From Eonycteris spelaea (Eukaryota; Chordata; Mammalia; Chiroptera; Pteropodidae): a stretch of 64,000 bases of DNA. The notes under the pieces were generated by a model. That model was given only the letters and a program-made list of their open reading frames with translations. It was not told where the DNA came from and did not search any database. Shown here piece by piece: positions 36,652 through 47,879 of this stretch. Within the stretch, counting starts at the first letter, position 1, and each line of letters opens with the position of its first letter. A program made the position numbers and the translations under genes. The stretch spans positions 2,108,001 to 2,172,000 of the forward strand of contig PUFA01000224.1 in assembly GCA_003508835.1 (NCBI GenBank). The letters are read 5' to 3'.

Positions 36652-38415
36652 GTTTGACATAGATTTCATCTGTACTCTACTTTAAAAATGGTTTTCTTCC
36701 ACAATTTTAGTGGTTCAACAAGAAATATCAGATCTGTAGAATTTACTTTTCATCTCAAGGGGCCCTTTTTGAACTTTGCCAAACCCATGTACCGCAGGCC
36801 GTTCATCTGAAGCTGTTAGGAGATTCTTTTAGTGAGTAAAACCGACACCCAGTAAATGGCCCTGCCTGCTTGTTCCACTTTCATAATGACAAGTTAGAAA
36901 GCGAGGCCTGCCTGTGTGCTGGTATTTCTTATACCTCCTCCTCTGCCCTGTCCTCTTTCCCCATGTCCTTCGCCTGCGTTAGGGAGGGGGCCCTTTATAT
37001 TCTGACTCATTTTTATTCCTTTTCTTGTCTAATGCTCTGCCGATGGAGATCACCTTTAGCACTCTCTTCCTCCTGTCTTTACCTGAGTGCCCTTCTAATC
37101 CTTTGCTATCCCTTTATTTTAGGCAGCATTTGTAAGTATTAAATCACATCATAAACGGTATAGCTATAAGATGGCTCCCGACCTGCTGAGTCAGCATCGA
37201 TGTTTTAACGTGATCTCTAGGTGATCCGTTTGAACGTTATGGTTTGAGAAGCTCTGCCCTAGAGTGTTCGTGTTCAGTGAGGTGTTAACAGGTAAAAAAC
37301 TGGACCATGGTTATATATATGTTTGAAAAGCAGTGAGTAAAGTGGTATTTTCAGTTGTACAAACTTTCCCATTTTTTCATGTGCTCATGTATGTTATGAA
37401 TCTTCATAATGGGGACTGTAGTATGCAGTGTTTTTTAAACTTATTGGACCAATTATCCTTTTTTTTTGGAAGGGAGACACCTGTCAAATTGGAATTTTGT
37501 AGAACGTGGTGAAGGTAACGCTAAGTGTAGAAAATGAGTGTTTGCTGTGGTTCTGCATTAAATACAATATTTTAAATTTTGGGTTTTATATTAAAAGTTA
37601 GCATTTCAATAATTTTTAATGGTTTGCATAGGAAACTTGTTCTGTGAAAGTCAGAGAGCAAGCCACTTCTGGTCTTTAATCAGTCCAGTTTATATTCTGC
37701 TAAGAAATTCGAGCCTCAGAAAGTATTTTTTCCAACTGTCTGTATATCTAATTTTTGCTGCTGAATTTTCCAAGTCACTAGTGTGTTATTGTCGTTTAGA
37801 AGAAGTACCACTTGAGTAGTTTTTGTGTAAATTGTGATAATTGTGTCGAGAGTTTTAGCAGTTTTTTATTTTTTCACCTTAACACAGGCATGGATTGATT
37901 TAGTTTCAAATATGATATTTCACAAAGCTAGTAAAATGAAAACTTTGTTGTTTAGCTTTTCTGAGGTGCGAGAGATCTGGGAAGACCTGGGGAGAGAAGG
38001 AAGGCCAGCGTGGCTATATGCAGGCAGCAGAGAGGAGGGGACACGGGAAGAGGCCGGGAGAAGACTCGGATCATGCAGGGTCGTGATACCCGGCCTGCCT
38101 TCAGGGTTTTGACCCAGTGGTCACTGTTTTTTTTTTACTCAAAGAGAAGTGCACGAGTTTCTATATACATGTGTTTCCACCTTACCGTTGCTAAGCTGAG
38201 GTGGTCTCAGGTGTCTGGTCACTGGCAGGTGGTGTGAGCGGAAGAGGAAGGGACGCAGGAACGAACACCAGGCGTACTGCGTACAGAGGAGTCGTCCATG
38301 TTCTTATTGAGGAAGCCGATGCCTGTATATCCTGGTATTTTTCGATTGAAATGCAGTCCCTGCAAGAGGTCCGTGCCATTTCTTTTAAATAAAAGAAATT
38401 AGCAATTACTGCAGA
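36652..38415. other. ULK4 intron with a MER5A end at 37185-37262
   Basis: Apart from the MER5A 3' end (GTTTTAACGTGATCTCTAGG then GGTTTGAGAAGCTCTGCCCT), nothing is recognised. The frames at 36870-37142 and 37834-38112 do not look like protein. Confidence 0.5.
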
Positions 38416-38419
38416 ACAT

Positions 38420-40120
38420 TTAGAGAACCTAAAGAAGAAAACAAAATCATCTGTGATCTCGCTACCTAGGGATAATTACCGTTAACACGTTGGTTTATCT
38501 TTTTTTAGTCTTTTACCTGTGTCTGCACACATTTATAAAATTAAGATCAGAATGTGTTATATGTCATTTGGTGTTCTCCAAAAACATTTAAAATCATCAT
38601 ATAATTTTTAATTTTGTGACACTACAAGAATTTAACTTTCCTCCCAAACCATTGTTTGGTTTATATTCACCCTCATACAGTGACTGTCCTGTTACATAAA
38701 TCTCTGTGATCGCCGCTAATAGAGTAGCACAGGCGTTATGCACATTTAGGATGCTCTGTGTAGGTTGCTAGGATGCTAGATTGTTCTCTAGAAAGGCGGA
38801 TGATGAGGGTGCCATTCACTCGTAATTGAACCAGCAGTCACTAAGACACATACTATATTTCTCTTATAATCAAACCTATAGTTTAGGTTCTTAAATTAGC
38901 AGCATACTTCCTGTTTTCATCGTTATTTGCAGTTAATAAATCCGATTTTCCATTTGAAGTATATAACTGTAGCCATCCTTATATAACTATATAACATCTG
39001 TATAGCTATATAACTGGATTAACTAGATGGTATTCTTTCCTTCTGAATCATGCTCATGTTCTTGAGTGGACATTGATGCAGTGAAGGAAATTTGTTTAGT
39101 TCACACTATCTCCTTTGTTAGCTACGTGGGTATCAGTGTCCTCCGATGACCATTGTCCAGCAGCTCTTTTCATTATTGGTGCTTGATTTATGCTGTATCA
39201 TCTTTAAAAGGCTCTGCTTGCCCGTAGATGTGCTAAATGGCAGAAGATCCCTTTACCCCAAACAAGTGTTAGTTCCATGCACCATGATGTGGAAAGTGAG
39301 TGTTCACAGCATGGTGACAAGGCACTCAGGTTAAAAGCATTCTGAATGTTCTAGTCATCGGAGAAATTGGGCAAAACAAAAAATGAGAAACCATTGCCCT
39401 CCCTCACCACTTAATAGGATACTTTTGAACCGTTGCTAGATGGTACTTTATATGTACTTCTTGCATCAGTGCCAGATGTAGAGAATTGATAACCTTTTCA
39501 CAATTCAGATGCTTGAATGACTGTGAACAAGAGGCTTCCAGAAGGCCTGACCAGGTATAAGAAAGAACCTTATAAGTTACTTGTGAGTCTATTTACTAAT
39601 CTTGTCCTATAATCTGGATTTTTTTTTTCCTTTAAATTTCTAGTTACTTTGGTAGTTTTATTTTTCTGGTTCTTCCAAGCTATTAATGTGCCCTATAAAT
39701 GTTCAGTCTTCAAGATTGGGGCTGGAGGAGTTTGGGAGTTTATAAATGTGTTTCTTGCTGTTTCATTAATATCTAGAAACTTAAAGTAGCTAATGCAGAT
39801 TTATTTTTATCAGATTATGTTTATAACTTTTATAAATTTTAGGGTTTACATTTTTAGTATAGATAATCCAGAACATATGGAATACAGAATACAGAAGACT
39901 GAAATAAAGTACATACCTCCCTAAGATAATCTCTTTAAAATTTTTGATATATTCCTTCAAATTCATATTTTTTGTGCATATGTATGTACCATACACATGC
40001 ATTCACATATTCCATCCTCCCTGCTGCCACACACACACGCTGTTAGAATCTTTTTATAGAAATAGGATCAGTTGTATATCATTTGGCAATCCATATATTT
40101 CCCATTCAGTGATGTGTTTA
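38420..40120 (-). mobile_element. Old LINE-1 3' fragments, antisense
   Basis: Two pieces (about 38420-38660 and 39820-40120) share the reversed L1 3' phrase order ATAATTACCGTTAACACG or AAGATAATCTCTTTAAAA, followed by TTATATGTCATTTGG or TGTATATCATTTGGC. The sequence between them is unassigned. Confidence 0.5.
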
Positions 40121-40754
40121 TAACTTTTATGATGAGTTTTATGTTTCAATAAGCTAAGGCCAAGTAATGAGAATAAGGGTGGCAGAATAGCATGTCATTC
40201 TAAACCTGCAGTGACATACACACACATGTATGTAAATACATGTATATGTATCTAAACACAGGGAGAAGGGGAAAAGTATGTGAATATTACGCTAGACAAC
40301 TGCTTTGTAAATGAATCACTGGCGTGGCTTGGAAAAAAAAAAACTTATGTTATAAACTCAGTGCCAGGTTCTTCATATATGAAACTCTCGGAACCCCTGT
40401 CTGATGCATTTCAATTAGTGGAGCTTAAAAAACTCACATCAACTTGCTTAAGTTCCGTAGATTCGAACTTCTCCTGCCTCGGTCTTTCTTTCCCCCGAGG
40501 TCTGCAGCCTTGAATGCACCTCGTTGCTGGAGAATCGGTAACGCGCACTTTGCACTTCATGTGCTTTGGGGGTCACTTAATGACTTAAACATTAATTTTT
40601 AAAGCCTTGCCGTGTTTCACAGGCGAGTTTGTTCGTGCTAACTGGTGAGACGACTTCCTTCTGAATTATTGACTAGAGATACAGCCTTTAAAAGTTTTGC
40701 TTGTTAATTTTTACAGTAGCTGCTGTCCATTTATTTTCCCCTGTCCCTAGAGAA

Positions 40755-40930
40755 TTTTTTAAAATGAATTGCAAGTATACAGTACATTGGATAGACATTT
40801 ATATAGTTTATAAAACGATCCCCCTAATTGCTCCTTCTCTCCTCTGGTTTTCCGCCTACTAATATGTTAACGCGGCCTGCATCCCCGTGCCCTGCTCCCG
40901 TCTCCCCTTTATCTCAGCGTGCTGGTTTCA
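40755..40930 (-). mobile_element. Bat-type LINE-1 3' end, antisense, short
   Basis: TGAATTGCAAGTATACAGTA, AGACATTTATATAGTTTATA and GATCCCCCTAATTGCTCC match the 34590 copy almost phrase by phrase. Confidence 0.7.
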
Positions 40931-43834
40931 CTGACGCTGGTGCTTCGGGTGTAGCATTTTGACCAAGTAGCATGAGGGTGATTAACACTAAACCGGAAGC
41001 CGCGGCCCTGTCTGTAAATACAATGGACGATCATTGTGAAATTCATACCTGTAGAATTTTGAAAATCTGAATGGTAAGTCTACTAAAGTTTTTATTTTTT
41101 TTTTTCTGACAAATCACCAGCTATACTGACTCAGTGGTTGCTAACCCAGCATTGAAAATATAGTGATTAACTTATGCACGTTATCAAATTACAAGGTCAT
41201 ATTGTGATATTTTTGGTGCGTCTATATTAATAAATATATTCCAGTAGTGACATTTTACTTAGATAACTTGGTTAAACTTCTTTAAGGAAAGTGTAACCCT
41301 AAGACAGTTTTAGATTTAATCGGTACATTTTTCGTTTCTATCAATATTAAATAGGAAAATTGTCAGTGTAGTTATCCACATGATTTCTCACTGTTTTTCC
41401 TTGAGGCTAAGCTATTATCAGTTGACGGCCAGGCTGTACTCATTGATTTTCACCTGTGACAGTTGATTGAAGCAGATCAATTTTACTGCTTGAGATTTAC
41501 AAGAGATAATTTTGAAATTCTCTATCTCATTGCTAGTTTTTACTCATTTAATAATTTTGTCTTTATGATCTCTGCTAGAGGGACGTCTCGTTCTTTTGCT
41601 TAATTTCAATAACGACATCATTTTGTTTGTGATGGGTACTTCCCGTATTTGAGCCTTTTCCTAACATTTTGAATATTTCATCATACCATCTTTATGTTAT
41701 ATAGCTATGTCCATTCTGAAATCACTGCCAAGTACCGTTTGAATGTTGGACATAAACTCGTCATGCTGTGATTTGGCTTATAGACCTAAACAGCTTCTGT
41801 GTTTTTTTTTCTCTACATATACATTTAGGTATGTTGAGCCCAATAGCGGGATGAATTTAAATCAAAGCAGAATGCCTAGAGGATTGCACACTGAAGTGAC
41901 TGAGGTCATTTTTGGTTCTTTAAAGGTCACTTTGATTATTCATTGTTGGCACTCAGTCTTTGCCTGCAGTCTGTAATTGCCCCTCCTCCAATGATGTTCT
42001 AGAGGCGAGGTGCACATGGCTTAGGATTATGGAGCCCTGGGTGACTAGTTGTAGGGAGCCAGTCAGTACTGTTCATTCAGTTTTTCTGAAGTGACTGAAT
42101 GAAAATTTATTTAGGGTACCAGATCCTATTAGACTTAGAGCCAAAATTTTCTGTAATATACTGCATCTTCTTAAGGAACTTGGAATTATTGTATTACAAA
42201 TAAATCTTGTACTCAATCTTTTATTTTTGGTATTTGTTATTGTTTAGTTTGTTTCCCTCAAAATCATAAGCATATTTTAATTTTGCAAGGTTCTTAATAC
42301 TGGTTTCATCTCAAGGGTTGTAGCAACTATTGAGAATATTTTATAGGCGAATAACTATCGTATTTGCTGTTGTAGAAGCTCACTGTACCTGCATCTTGTA
42401 GAATAGATGGAAGAAAGCAAAATTAGATAAATCCTGTTATAGTCATTCAAGAAATCTAGAATGGTGTATTGAAATAAAGCAACGATGGTGAGGGTGTTGT
42501 TCTCACAGAATTTGGGGATATGTTGGATGTGGGAGGGAGGAGGAAGAGTGAGTCAAAGAGGGTGCTCAGATTTTTAACTTTAGCTATTGGATTGATCCTC
42601 ACAGATCACCTTTTGGGTAGGTGTGTTGAGTGGGTGCTGGATGTGCAATACAAAGAATTGCAATATACCCTTCACCCACATTCACCAAAGGTTAACATTT
42701 ACCATATTTGCTTTATAGTTTCTCTGTCTCTTACTGTGCATGCATTTATGCTTACCCATTCAAGAAGAGGTTGCAGACCTAATGCTCCTTTACTTCCAGC
42801 TACTTCACTGAATATTTCCTAAAAACCCATGGATTTAATATCAAGGACTTACCATTTATTTAGTATTATTACTAGCTAATCTACAGACCTCATTTAGATT
42901 TTGCAGTTGTGCCAGTAGTATTTTATGTCAAACAAAACTTCCAGATCTTGAATTGCAGTCAGTTATCATGTTTCTTTAGAGATTGTTACAATCTAGAAGT
43001 TTTTCAGTCGTTGGCTGGTGGCTGTTTGAATAGTTTTGGAATTGTGTGTGTGTGCGTGTGTGGGGTTGTGTCGATATGGGAAATAGATTTGTGATCATGG
43101 TCCTTGGACCACTGAGCATAAAGTAGAATTGGGAGTTGCCTGTGGGGAAGTGGGTTTTCTTCTGTCTATATGCTGGAAGGGCGCAGACAGATCTATTACT
43201 CCAGCACACCTTGGTGTTGATTCTTTTTTAAATCAGAATAGTGATTAACTAGCTTTAGTAGATTTAGTTCGGGAACTAGGTGAGACCGATGTCTAGATAA
43301 AGGCTTATAGGTATATCTCCATCCTTAAATAGAAGCATATATCTGACTGTAAATTATTTCTGCCTGGCAATATAGCACCCAATGGCATAGCAAAAAATTG
43401 AGCTGCCTTGGACACAAGATGTCACTGCTAAGTCTTTGCCTCTGTTAAACACTCATGGGAAATTATATTTCTGCTCTCTGTAGCTGTCTTGCTAACAATA
43501 CGATTCCACATTCTTGCCTACTTATATGTGTGTCTCTGTATTTCCTTTTTTGTATATCAATAGGCACCTGAAATGATGTATAATCTCTCTCTTAAAAGAG
43601 AAAGTAACAGTAATACTTGTCAATACTCCTCTGTTATATTATATTTTAATTAAAGAATATTATAGGAATGTAGGTTTTTCTTTTGTGTCCCATATTGGAT
43701 ATGATTTTTATTTATATCTTTAGGACCTCAGATGTGTAGATTAGAGAGATGATCTCTCTCTATACAGCTTTGCTCAGAGGTTCATCTCTTCAGGGAGTCG
43801 TGACTGCCAGTTTTTCTAGTTATTTATTGCCATA
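40931..43834. other. ULK4 intron, nothing recognised
   Basis: This is AT-rich intron with no exon, RNA gene or named repeat that I can support. A short alternating GT tract lies at about 43043-43062. Confidence 0.45.
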
Positions 43835-43839
43835 TTACA

Positions 43840-44085
43840 GTCACATGGTTGAGTGGTGAAGAGGCAGGCTTTGTTGTCCGACTTGCCTGGGTTTGAATTT
43901 AACTTTATGTATCTGGGCAAATTAACCTTTCAAGAGTCATTTTCCTTTTTAAAATAGGGATAATATTGTCAACTTTTCATGGCTCATTTTCAGGTTTAAA
44001 TGAGGTAAAATGTATTAAAAAGTTAATATAGAGTCTGACACAAAATAAGAGTGTGGAAATGGTAGCTGATATTATTTTATTTCTT
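43840..44085 (+). mobile_element. MIR SINE, nearly full length, sense
   Basis: The MIR order is kept: TGAAGAGGCAGGCTTTG, CTGGGTTTGAATTTAAC, ATCTGGGCAAATTAAC, TTTAAAATAGGGATAATA, GTTTAAATGAGGTAAAATG. It lies 90 bp upstream of the fifth exon. Confidence 0.75.
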
Positions 44086-44175
44086 GCTCTCTGTTTGGTT
44101 ATTATAATCTATTCACCCTGAGAGTTGACTGCCCTATTTCATATTTTCTCAAAAAATTTTTAATGTCTTCCACAG

Positions 44176-44303
44176 GATTTTGTCTCTACAATTATCCGTT
44201 TACTTGACAGCCCATCAACTTCCATAAGAGCAAAAGCCTTTCTGGTTCTTTTATATATTTTGATTCATAACCACGAGATGCTACTGCTTAGCTGCCAAGC
44301 CAG
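44176..44303 (+). CDS. ULK4: ULK4 internal exon, fifth of five
   Basis: This 128-nt exon encodes 42 full codons plus two bases: DFVSTIIRLLDSPSTSIRAK, then a helix AFLVLLYILIHNHEMLLLSC and QA(R). It continues the repeat array after the LIQEK end of the previous exon; human has G instead of D at the first residue, from memory. The acceptor is AATGTCTTCCACAG ending at 44175 and the donor is GTATGA at 44304. It is the only exon here whose length is not a multiple of three, so skipping it alone would shift the frame. The next human segment (starting LVMYIERD) is not found between here and 64000, so the following intron is at least 19.7 kb. Confidence 0.95.
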
Positions 44304-44914
44304 GTATGATTTTCTCTGATTTCATCAATAACTTCAATTTGGTGCCTGTTTTATTAGTTTCACCTGTAGTGTTCTGGCTTCTTGGTACCTGGTACTGACA
44401 TTTTTCCCCCTAGATTTTCCCAAGGGTTTAGTATTTCACAGCCTCAGCTTGAAAACTGTGAAGACTCAGCGAGCCCCTGGAACCGAAGCAAGGTGGTGGG
44501 AAACACTTGGAGTTTCCTGGGTCTGAGGACAATCCCCGGAGGGGCGTTAGTGTTGCTTCCGGCTTGAGTCTTTGGGACGGATTCTTGGACCAGTGGTTTG
44601 GTTTCATGTAGGGTCCTGGGATGAGTAGCTGAAGCCCAGAGGGGCAGCCTAGTGAAGTGCAGGAGGGATCAGGAGTTTACGGACTGGTCTAGGCGTGGCC
44701 GATCTCTCCCTCGCTCTGGCTTTTCCCTCGCAGACGCTGTCCTGTCCTGGATGCGCCTCAGACTCCTGTCATGCTCTGGTTACGTTTTGAACTGTCGGTC
44801 CACACACTCTATGGAAAACTCAGAGGAACCTCGAAAACTTGGTTTATTGTCTATTTCTCAATCTAATGTTTTATTTATTGTAGAATACTGAGGAGAGCCG
44901 GGAATTGTTGAGAT

Positions 44915-45300
44915 TGCTCTAGATTAGGGATTGGCAGACTTTTATAAACAGCTAAAGAGTAGATATTTTAGGATGTGTGGATCAAGAGGCAAGATGTGAT
45001 ATTATTTAGTACTTATATAACAAGAGAGAAAACAAATTTTCATTTATTTTTTTATTTTATTTATTTTTTAATTTATTTTTTTTAGGCGAGGCAACTCTCG
45101 GTTGACCTCATAGATTTCAAGGGCCTTGTCAGCTTACAATCACTTATTTTTAAATTTTTTTACGCCTTCCTAGGTGTTCTCCCATCCAAGAACTAACCAG
45201 GCCCGACCCTGCTTAGCTTCCGAGATCAGATGGGATTGAATTTTCATACATTTTTATTGACAAAAATATACTGCTAATAATTGAGTATGGTTGTTGTGTT
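44915..45300 (+). mobile_element. MER20-type hAT element, split by a SINE
   Basis: The left part (44915-45043) has GATTGGCAGACTTTTATAAAC and TATTTTAGGATGTGTGG. The right part resumes at 45239 with TTTTTATTGAC after the SINE insertion. Confidence 0.65.
45044..45238 (-). mobile_element. 5S rRNA-derived SINE (MEG-type), 5'-truncated
   Basis: On the minus strand this contains 5S rRNA text covering the internal promoter region: TCTCGGAAGCTAAGCAGGGT, CGGGCCTGGTTAGT, CTTGGATGGGAGAACACC. A unique tail and an A-rich end (opposite 45044-45075) follow. A 9-bp target duplication AATTTTCAT lies at 45035-45043 and 45239-45247. The long non-5S tail suggests the longer MEG-R variant described in fruit bats. 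The 5' part of the 5S unit is missing. Confidence 0.85.
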
Positions 45301-45301
45301 T

Positions 45302-45302
<1 letters not shown>

Positions 45303-45339
<37 letters not shown>
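45303..45339. repeat. T37 homopolymer (A-tail of a minus-strand retrocopy)
   Basis: This is a perfect run of 37 T. On the minus strand it is an A-tail preceded by ATTAAA 11 nt upstream, the spacing of a poly(A) signal. Confidence 0.9.
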
Positions 45340-45340
<1 letters not shown>

Positions 45341-45560
45341 GTAATACAGGTTTAATAAGAACAGAATTCTTTTTTAGGGGAGGGAGAAATAATATTTAGC
45401 TTAATTAGTGGCCAAAGTTAGTGTCCCCATCAACGAAGCAAGTGCAAATGTTTGTCAGGGCTGATTTCTAATACGATTTTATGTATCGTATCCTTGAAAA
45501 TGTCTTTCACAGAGGTACATGCTACTGTACACCAGTGTCAGAAAAGCACACATTATTGTT
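45340..45560 (-). pseudogene. Candidate processed retrocopy of an unidentified transcript
   Basis: On the minus strand, sequence of unknown origin ends ATTAAA, 11 nt, then A37, like a retroposed mRNA 3' end. One short minus frame runs VKDIFKDTIHKIVLEISP and then DKHLHLLR before a stop, followed by about 100 nt that could be a 3' UTR. I do not recognise the parent. It appears 5'-truncated and meets sense L1 text near 45560. No target duplication was found, so the call is tentative. Confidence 0.4.
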
Positions 45561-45790
45561 CCTTATTCACGAGAGAACCCACATTGAGATACCATTCCTC
45601 ACTCCCTGCATTGGCAGCGTCTGAAAACAGCCTCTTGGCGATGCTGTGGAGAAATTGGCACTCTCGTACGTTGCTGGTGGGAATGCAACATATTGGAGCA
45701 ACTATGAGGAGATTTGGCAATAACTAGGAAAATGACATATTTTTAGCCCCTTGGCCCAGCCATCTCATTTTCTCGTGAAAATGCCTAGTT
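45560..45790 (+). mobile_element. LINE-1 3' part, sense
   Basis: GAGATACCATTCCTCACTCC, GTTGCTGGTGGGAATGCAAC and TGGCCCAGCCATCTCATTTT follow the usual sense L1 order. Confidence 0.7.
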
Positions 45791-46439
45791 ATAAAATTAA
45801 GTAAAATCATATCATCCTTAACTTATGATTTATCTTTTCTCTTTTTAAAGAAATTATTTTATAGTTTTATCTACTGAAAACATTCATTCAGATTTTAATC
45901 CCTAAATGCCATTTTCCACTAAGAGGAACCATGGCTTCTTGTATAAACGGCCTCCAAGTCTGGCACAGAGATGCGTTCAGGCAGGCGGTGGACAGATTGA
46001 GCCTGGGACATGTCATCAGTACTGAAAGCAAGGAAGTCATCAGAAACTGCTAAGGTCCTGTCAGAAGAATACAGGAGCCAACTTGAAGGAGCTTCCCCTG
46101 GCCCAAGATAGAACTTTGAGCTTTAGAAGGAATGACTGCAATATATTAAAATATCAGTGGCATAAGTTCTCAAGTTCATAATTACATTTTAAACAAACAA
46201 CCATTATTAGTCAGTCACCTTTAGGAAATTGCAAGAGCATACAGTTATCCTAGAAATTATTCAATAAAGGGACAAAATTAGTCTTTATCCAGTGTTCAAT
46301 ATACAGACTTTAATACAGAGTAATCAAATAGTTGATTAGGCCAAGTTTTTCTTTATAGAAGTTTCATAGCTAAAAATACAAGAGAAATGATGGAATTAGG
46401 AAATTTTTATTTTGTAAACCTAAACTATGAATGGAATTG

Positions 46440-47330
46440 ATTTAAAAATAGCAATGAACTTTTTTGATAATTCCTTGGCTATATGCTTTAACATCTCTAG
46501 ACTAACTTCCTAGTAGTGGAATTGTTGGGTCTTTTTGAAGTTGGATGTTTAATTTCTTAAGAAACAAAGTACTTTCCTAAAAGTGGTACCATTTTATATT
46601 CCCACCACAGTGTACAAGAATTCCAACGTTTCCACATCCTCGCCAACTCGATATGGTCAGTCTTTTTACTTTTAGTCATTCTAATAGGAGTGTGTAGTTC
46701 TCTTGTGGTTTTAATTTGCATTTCCCTGGTAACTTGATTTAGAGCATCTTTTTATGTGCTTGCCATCTTTATATCTTCCTTGTTGAAGTACTGTTGAAAT
46801 CTTCTGACCTTTTATAAAGATTGGTTGTCTTTCTTACCAAGTTTTGAGAATTAAAAAAAAAAATATATATATATATGTATTCAGGATACAAGTTCTTTTT
46901 TTCTTTTAAAAAACTTTTCAATTACGGTTGACATTCAGTATTACTTTATATTAGCTTCAGGTGTACAGCATAGCGTTTACATGTTTGTATAATGTACAGT
47001 GATCCCCCCAATAAGTCTAGCACCTACCTGGCACCATACACAGTTATTACAATATTATCGACTGTTTTCCCTGTGCCGTACTTTACATCTCTGTGACTAT
47101 TTTGTAACTACCAATTTGTATTTATTAATTCCTTTACCTTTTTCCCCAGTCCTCCCATCTGGTAACCATCAGTTTGTTTTCTGAGGCTACAAGTTCTTTA
47201 TCAGATAAGCAACTTGCAAAAATGTTTTCTCTCTGTGGCTTGTCTGTTCTCTAATGGTGTCTTCCAAATAACAGAAAAGGTCCAAATGTAAATGAATAAA
47301 CAAATTGTGGTATATTTATACAAGGGAATA
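46440..47330 (-). mobile_element. Old LINE-1, antisense, host of a younger L1 insertion
   Basis: Reversed L1 text runs from 46440 (GTAGTGGAATTGTTGGGTC, TTGTGGTTTTAATTTGCAT) to about 46898 and resumes at 47188 (TTTATCAGATAAGCAACTTG). Confidence 0.75.
46899..47187 (-). mobile_element. Bat-type LINE-1 3' end, 5'-truncated, with target duplication
   Basis: This is a 289-bp reversed L1 3' UTR fragment with a short A-rich tail. It is bounded by an 11-12-bp direct repeat TACAAGTTCTT at 46887-46897 and 47188-47198. It interrupts older reversed L1 at exactly this point, so the insertion event is unusually clear. Confidence 0.85.
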
Positions 47331-47389
47331 CTTAGCAATAACTACGTAGCAATAAATATTTTTTAAGAACTGAAAGGTTTCATCCCACT

Positions 47390-47862
47390 TGTAAGGTAAC
47401 AAGTGAATCTGTCAGTTTCATAGATGCAGGCAGAAGACATGAGACTCCTGGGTCAGGCACAAAGGACTTTATCACTTACAGCACAGCAGACAGCCAGGGG
47501 GTTATGTTCCATTTGGTTCCTCTCGACTCCCAAGTCCCGTGGTTGGGGGAGCGAGGTGGAGGCAGCTCAGGTGGGCACTGGCACAGAGCGAAGCAGTTTG
47601 TGTCGCTGAGGAGCCCCATGGTTAGGAAGCTGCGATTTTATAAGGGGTGCTGGCAAACCTGCCCAACTTTTACCCTCAGAAGGAGACATTATCTTTTTCA
47701 TCCTGGTCAGGAAATGAATCTTCTCTCTTCCTGGAGGGAGATATCACATTTTCCAAAGTTGTTAGCTATACAAACATCAACAAAGATAGTTGGGAACAGA
47801 AGCTGTATCTATTCACAAGGCACGCAGAAATGCAGGAGACTCACGGAGAATTTTCCTCAACA
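47390..47862 (-). mobile_element. Solo-LTR-like element, antisense
   Basis: On the minus strand this begins TGTTGAGG and ends CCTTACA, about 470 bp with matching imperfect ends. It has GTAAGTGATAAAGTCC in a polyadenylation-like position and the LTR-typical phrase CAGGAGTCTCATGTCTTC near its end. No internal genes adjoin it. The three plus-strand frames here (47424-47877) are incidental. Confidence 0.6.
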
Positions 47863-47879
47863 CTGTTGATACGGTAACT

